Shown here: positions 6,933 to 10,000 of the stretch, in pieces
How the letters are laid out: the number at the start of each line of letters is the position of its first letter
How positions within the stretch are numbered: position 1 is the first letter of the stretch
Assembly: GCA_020217035.1 (NCBI GenBank)
Contig: JAIWOG010000066.1
Span: 1 to 10,000, forward strand
Source: Magnetospirillum sp.
GTDB taxonomy: Bacteria > Pseudomonadota > Alphaproteobacteria > Rhodospirillales > Magnetospirillaceae
Direction: 5' to 3'
Length of the DNA: 10,000 nt
Position numbers and translations under genes: made by a program
Notes under the pieces: generated by a model
Told to the model about the DNA's origin: nothing
Databases searched by the model: none
The model's input: only the letters and a program-made list of their open reading frames with translations

Positions 6933-8127
6933 CCGGCCTTTCCTGCCCTATGGGCGGCAAACCATCGACGAGGACGACATCGCCGCGGTGACCCAGGTGC
7001 TGCGCGGCGATTATTTGACCACCGGCCCTAATTCCGCCAGTTTCGACCAAGTGTTGGCGCAATCCACCGGGGCGCGGCACGCCATCGGCTGCGCCAACGG
7101 TACCGCCGCCTTGCATCTGGCCGCGCTGGCCCTGGATCTGGGACCCGGCGATTGCGTCGTCGTCCCCGCCATCACCTTCACCGCCACCGCCAATGCCGCC
7201 CGTTTCGTCGGCGCCGAGGTGGAATTCGCCGACGTCGATCCCTTGACCGGTTTGATGCGGGTCGACGACGCCCGCGCCGCCATCGCCCGCGCCCAAGCCA
7301 AAGGCTGGAAGGTCCGCGCCCTGTTCCCGGTGCATCTGGCCGGACAGGTCTGCGACATGGCCGGCTTGGCCGAGCTGGCGCGGGACCATGATTTGGCTGT
7401 CGTCGAAGACGCCTGTCACGCCCTGGGCGGCGTGTTCGACGGCCATCGGGTGGGCGATTGCGCATTTTCCGCCCTGTCGGTGTTTTCCTTCCATCCGGTC
7501 AAGACGGTGGCCATGGGCGAAGGCGGCGCCGTCACCACCAACGACGACGCTCTGGCAGGGCGGCTGCGCGACCTGCGCAGCCATGGCATCACCCGCGATC
7601 CCACCCGCTTCCAGCGCCCCGACTTGGCCTTCGACGAGCATGGACAGCCCAATTCCTGGCATTACGAGATGCTGGACCTGGGCTTCAATTACCGTCTGTC
7701 CGACATCGCCTGCGCCTTGGGCCTGTCGCAATTGGCCAAGTTGCCCGCCTTTGTCGCCCGCCGCGCCCAGTTGGTGGCCCGCTACGACCGCCTGCTGGCC
7801 CCCTTGGCGCCGTTGCTGTTCCCCACCAACCGCCGCCCCCGCCAAAATCCCGGCTGGCACCTCTACGTCGCCTTGGTGGATTTCCCTGGCCTCGGCCGGT
7901 CGCGGGCGCAGGTGATGGAAAGCCTGCGAACCAGGGGGATCGGCACCCAGGTGCATTACATCCCGGTACCCGATCAGCCCTATTACGTCGCCCGCTATGG
8001 CCGTCCGATATTGCCTGGGGCGCAAGCCTATTTCCTGAAATGCCTTTCCTTGCCGCTCTATCCCGGTCTCGGCGACGACGACCAGGACCGGGTGATCGAC
8101 GCCCTGTTCCAGGAGCTGCGCCCATGA
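6925..8127 (+). CDS. pseC: UDP-4-amino-4,6-dideoxy-N-acetyl-beta-L-altrosamine transaminase PseC
   Basis: PseC is a PLP-dependent aminotransferase of the DegT/DnrJ/EryC1 family. It aminates the 4-keto sugar made by PseB, using glutamate, in CMP-pseudaminic acid synthesis. The 400-residue protein has the PseC-like N-terminus PYGRQTIDEDDIAAVTQVL (8-26), YLTTGP (30-35), GCANGTAALHLAALAL (55-70), the PLP-pyridine-binding VEDACHALGG (160-169, Asp162), and the Schiff-base lysine Lys193 in SFHPVKTVAMGEGG (188-201). Later blocks are LRSHGITRDP (217-226), LGFNYRLSDI and the C-terminal QVHYIPVPDQPYY. These block patterns point to PseC rather than to other sugar aminotransferases, and the adjacent pseG supports this. 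LegC-type or other DegT roles are less likely. The ATG at 6925 lies inside the cupin gene (8-bp overlap), and the stop overlaps pseG as ATGA. Confidence 0.9.
   Translation: MADRPFLPYGRQTIDEDDIAAVTQVLRGDYLTTGPNSASFDQVLAQSTGARHAIGCANGTAALHLAALALDLGPGDCVVVPAITFTATANAARFVGAEVEFADVDPLTGLMRVDDARAAIARAQAKGWKVRALFPVHLAGQVCDMAGLAELARDHDLAVVEDACHALGGVFDGHRVGDCAFSALSVFSFHPVKTVAMGEGGAVTTNDDALAGRLRDLRSHGITRDPTRFQRPDLAFDEHGQPNSWHYEMLDLGFNYRLSDIACALGLSQLAKLPAFVARRAQLVARYDRLLAPLAPLLFPTNRRPRQNPGWHLYVALVDFPGLGRSRAQVMESLRTRGIGTQVHYIPVPDQPYYVARYGRPILPGAQAYFLKCLSLPLYPGLGDDDQDRVIDALFQELRP
8111..8115 (+). promoter_or_regulatory. Shine-Dalgarno sequence for pseG (inside pseC)
   Basis: AGGAG lies 8 nt before the ATG at 8124 and inside the 3' end of pseC. 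It supports the pseG start over any upstream start in that open frame, which runs as a non-coding shadow through pseC. It is the clearest ribosome-binding site among the five overlapping plus-strand genes. Confidence 0.7.
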
Positions 8128-9086
8128 TCGTCGCCCTTCACGCCGATGCCGGGGCCGGGATCGGGCTGGGGCATGTGTCGCGCTGCACCGGCCTGGCCCT
8201 GGCGCTGCGCCGCCACGGCATCATGCCGGTGATGCTGAACGCCGCCGGAACGCCGCTGACCGCGCATTACAGCGCCCATGCCCTGGCCGAATTGCGCTGC
8301 GACACCACGATCGCCTCGCTGTGCCAGGCTCTGCACCGGGTGGGGGCCAAAGCCCTGGTCGCCGACAGCTATCGGCTGGACCGCCTGGCCCTGCGCGACG
8401 CCTGCGCCGACGTCAAGCTGGTATGGTTCGACGACACGGCGAGCCAGCCTCTGGCGGCGGATGTGGTCGTCAACGGCTCTCCCGCCGCTGTCACCCTGCC
8501 CTACGACCTGCCGGCCGGATGCTTTGGCCTGTTGGGCGCCGCCTATCAGGTGGTTCGTCCCGGCATCCTAGCGCATGATCGTCTTGGAGAGGTGCGGCGC
8601 TTGCTGGTCACCTATGGCGGTGCCGATCCCAAAGGGGTCGGCCCACGTCTGGCAGCCCTGTTGCCCGACCACGTCGCCATCGACTTCATCGTCGGCCCCT
8701 TCGCCGACATCCCCAGCAACCTGCCCCCCAACGTCACGCTCCACAAAGCGCCAACCGACCTGCTGGGATTGATCGACCGGGCCGACCTGGCTCTGTGTGC
8801 CGGGGGTCAGACCTTGTTCGAAATGGCCGCCGCCAAGTTACCGTCCATCGCCATCGGCATCGGCGAGGACCAGCGCCCCAATCTGGAAACCCTCAGCCGC
8901 CAAGGCGCCGTTCTGTTCGCCGGCTGGGTCGATTCCGAGGATTTCCCGGTCACTCTTGCGCAGGCACTGCGCACTGCCTTGACCGACGCCACCTTGCGCC
9001 AGTCCCTGGCCCGTCAGGCCCACGAATTGGTGGACGGCAAGGGGGCCGACCGCATCGCCACCACCATCGCAAATCTATTGGCTTAA
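8124..9086 (+). CDS. pseG: UDP-2,4-diacetamido-2,4,6-trideoxy-beta-L-altropyranose hydrolase PseG
   Basis: PseG is a GT-B-fold hydrolase. It removes UDP from the diacetamido sugar to give the substrate of pseudaminic acid synthase (PseI). The 320-residue protein has the N-terminal signature GIGLGHVSRCTGLALAL (12-28), with His17 at the position of the catalytic His of Campylobacter PseG. Other family blocks are VADSYRLD (79-86), LVWFDD (99-104), LLGAAYQVVRPGI (136-148), LVTYGGADPKG (161-171), and the UDP-binding CAGGQTLFEMAAAKLPSIAI (225-244). The second Gly-Gly block reads GGAD, followed by Pro-Lys-Gly-Val-Gly, where I recall Ser-Asp and Asn being common; that comparison is from memory. The gene follows pseC with a 4-bp overlap. 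Its stop shares four bases with the convergent DUF971 gene. PseH, PseI and PseF partners are absent from the window. Confidence 0.88.
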   Translation: MIVALHADAGAGIGLGHVSRCTGLALALRRHGIMPVMLNAAGTPLTAHYSAHALAELRCDTTIASLCQALHRVGAKALVADSYRLDRLALRDACADVKLVWFDDTASQPLAADVVVNGSPAAVTLPYDLPAGCFGLLGAAYQVVRPGILAHDRLGEVRRLLVTYGGADPKGVGPRLAALLPDHVAIDFIVGPFADIPSNLPPNVTLHKAPTDLLGLIDRADLALCAGGQTLFEMAAAKLPSIAIGIGEDQRPNLETLSRQGAVLFAGWVDSEDFPVTLAQALRTALTDATLRQSLARQAHELVDGKGADRIATTIANLLA

Positions 9087-9523
9087 CCGCAGCCGCCCTT
9101 GCCGCCGCCGCAGCCGCCACCAGCCCTCACCGGACCGGCATTGGTGGCGTTGGGGTGACGTGACAGCCCGGCTTCATCCAGCGCCGCCAGATAATCGGCC
9201 ATCAGGCGATCCTGGTTCTGTCCCAGCTGGTACAGGTAATCCCAGGTGTAGATGCCGGAATCGTGCAAGTCGTCAAAGACGATCTTGATGGCGTAGTTGC
9301 CCACCGCCTCGACACTGATGATGCCCACATGGCTGCGCCCGGCCACCAGCTTCTTTTCGTCGGGTCCATGACCCTGGACCTCGGCCGACGGGCTTTCCAC
9401 CCGCAACAATTCCGCCGGTATGGCGAAGACCTGACCATCGTCGAAGGTGACATCCAGGCGCTTTTCCACCTTCTTCACCTTGATTTCGGTGGGAGTGTGC
9501 CGGCTGCCGAAATTGTCGCTCAT
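9083..9523 (-). CDS. DUF971 / gamma-butyrobetaine hydroxylase-like N-terminal domain protein with Gly/Cys tail
   Basis: This 146-residue protein has a PF06155-type domain at about 9-105, recognised by [20 protein letters not shown] (11-30), the [14 protein letters not shown] block (40-53), and [24 protein letters not shown] (start 74). In eukaryotes this domain forms the N-terminal zinc-binding part of gamma-butyrobetaine hydroxylase. Bacterial stand-alone members have no settled function, and some are fused or adjacent to Mrp/ApbC iron-sulfur carriers. After residue 125 comes a flexible tail ending [12 protein letters not shown], with Cys138 and Cys145. It is the last gene of the minus-strand operon and overlaps the Trm112 gene by 4 bp (ATGA, 9520-9523). 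An AGGAGA ribosome-binding site lies 7 nt upstream of the start. Confidence 0.85.
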   Translation of the reverse strand: MSDNFGSRHTPTEIKVKKVEKRLDVTFDDGQVFAIPAELLRVESPSAEVQGHGPDEKKLVAGRSHVGIISVEAVGNYAIKIVFDDLHDSGIYTWDYLYQLGQNQDRLMADYLAALDEAGLSRHPNATNAGPVRAGGGCGGGKGGCG

Positions 9524-9723
9524 GGCTTGGTCTCCTGATGGTCCAGGCTGCGGGCCTCGTCGGGCAGCATGATGGGGATGCCGTCACGGATGGGATAAGC
9601 CAAGCCGGCCTTGTCGCTGATCAGTTCATTATGATCACGGTCATAGCGAAGCGGTCCTTTCGACACCGGACAGACCAGGATTTCCAACAATTTGGGATCA
9701 ATGGCGGCAATGCGCTCGGGCAT
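9520..9723 (-). CDS. Trm112-family small protein (YcaR-like)
   Basis: This 67-residue protein matches the short bacterial Trm112/YcaR family: [17 protein letters not shown] (12-28), [21 protein letters not shown] (start 33) and a polar C-terminus. Eukaryotic and archaeal Trm112 activates several RNA and protein methyltransferases. The role of the bacterial short form is unsettled. E. coli YcaR reads Cys-Pro-x-Cys at the first block; here the second Cys is Ser21, so only Cys18 remains and a zinc site of that type is not possible. The start at 9723 has AGGAGA 5 nt upstream. The preceding gene ends 9 nt before the start, and the next starts within its stop, so the three minus-strand genes form one operon. 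Confidence 0.88.
   Translation of the reverse strand: MPERIAAIDPKLLEILVCPVSKGPLRYDRDHNELISDKAGLAYPIRDGIPIMLPDEARSLDHQETKP
9531..9536 (-). promoter_or_regulatory. Shine-Dalgarno sequence for the DUF971 gene
   Basis: On the minus strand AGGAGA lies 7 nt upstream of the ATG at 9523, inside the end of the Trm112 gene. Ideal sequence and spacing fix the start of the DUF971 protein and indicate independent ribosome loading in addition to the overlapping stop/start. Confidence 0.7.
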
Positions 9724-9728
9724 CTGTT

Positions 9729-9734
9729 TCTCCT
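9729..9734 (-). promoter_or_regulatory. Shine-Dalgarno sequence for the Trm112 gene, overlapping the upstream stop codon
   Basis: On the minus strand AGGAGA ends 5 nt before the ATG at 9723. Its first two bases are part of the TAG stop of the upstream LON-domain gene (9733-9735). Ribosomes terminating there would land on the ribosome-binding site, which favours coupled expression. Confidence 0.65.
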
Positions 9735-10000
9735 AATGTCGAATGGTCTCGCCGGCTTCGCTGAGAACCGCCATCTCGAAGATGGCGATCATCATGCGGG
9801 CCCGTTCTGCCAAACTGGGAACTTCCAACAAGGCTTGCTTTTCCTCGGGCGACAAGGGCGCGGCCATGGCCAGGGTGGTGATCAGATCGCGGTCGTTGGC
9901 GGAATCCAGCTTGGTCAAATCCGAGGCCAAACCGTTCTGCGCCAGGCAAGCGGTAACCGCGCCGACCAGACGACGGCGGTCGAAAACCGGATCCGGCTCG
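9733..10000 (-). CDS. LON peptidase substrate-binding domain protein, C-terminal fragment (5' end outside window)
   Basis: The last 88 codons of this gene are visible; the frame stays open to the window edge. The sequence includes DPVFDRRRLVGAVTACLAQ and then SANDRDLITTLAMAAPLSPE, EKQALLEVPSLAERARMMIA. This resembles the helical C-terminus of stand-alone LON substrate-binding (N-terminal Lon-like, PF02190) proteins of alphaproteobacteria. In these, a helical bundle follows the beta-rich domain and no ATPase or protease domain is present. Such proteins are thought to bind polypeptides, but their task is not established. A TTG at 9930 is an internal Leu, not a start. The family call rests on the conserved tail and on the neighbouring Trm112 gene, an arrangement I recall from related genomes, so it is good but not certain. 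Confidence 0.75.
   Translation of the reverse strand, partial: EPDPVFDRRRLVGAVTACLAQNGLASDLTKLDSANDRDLITTLAMAAPLSPEEKQALLEVPSLAERARMMIAIFEMAVLSEAGETIRH

Noticed and set aside
6835..8025. 396-residue open frame on the minus strand opposite pseC
   Set aside because: pseC is complete with the PLP lysine and other motifs. The reverse frame is Gly/Gln/His-rich and has no recognisable domain.
7458..8123. Long open frame upstream of pseG, which would extend that protein to 542 residues
   Set aside because: The extension is Arg/Pro-rich shadow sequence in another frame of pseC. The PseG signature with His17 starts right at ATG 8124, which has an AGGAG site 8 nt upstream.
9087..9120. GCC/GCA-rich low-complexity run as a repeat or structured RNA
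   Set aside because: It is explained as the reverse strand of the Gly/Cys-rich tail codons of the DUF971 gene.

Overview
This is a gene-dense, GC-rich bacterial chromosome segment. Codon use and gene content fit an alphaproteobacterium of the Rhodospirillales, possibly Magnetospirillum-like. That placement is an inference from the protein families: the 255-residue NAD kinase, the PF05145 AbrB-type membrane protein, and the LON-domain/Trm112/DUF971 trio. No rRNA, tRNA, insertion sequence, integrase, CRISPR array or phage gene is visible. No gap between genes exceeds about 100 bp.

Left part (1-3428, + strand). The window opens inside rsmB, a 16S rRNA m5C methyltransferase that lacks its first part here. 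It overlaps by 4 bp a polytopic membrane protein of the O-antigen ligase (Wzy_C) family. After 60 bp comes a complete moaA, the radical-SAM first enzyme of molybdenum cofactor synthesis.

Middle part (3429-4657). A membrane-anchored SGNH/GDSL-type hydrolase stands somewhat alone. It has its own plausible sigma70 promoter, a leader inverted repeat, and visibly more A/T-rich codons than its neighbours.

Right-centre part (4658-9086, + strand). Five genes overlap end to start: nadK, an AbrB-type membrane protein, a WbuC-family cupin, pseC and pseG. PseC and PseG are two steps of CMP-pseudaminic acid synthesis, the nonulosonic acid used on flagellin and surface glycans. The other Pse enzymes (PseB, PseH, PseI, PseF) are not in this window. 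With the O-antigen ligase-like and SGNH proteins, this gives the window a cell-surface glycan theme mixed into housekeeping genes.

Right end (9083-10000, - strand). A compact convergent operon encodes the C-terminus of a LON substrate-binding-domain protein, a Trm112-family protein with only one cysteine, and a DUF971 protein with a Gly/Cys-rich tail. Its last stop codon and that of pseG share the palindrome TTAA.

No unmistakably new system is present. The best leads are the cupin coupled to pseC/pseG, the split Pse pathway, the compositionally odd SGNH gene, and the cysteine tail of the DUF971 protein.
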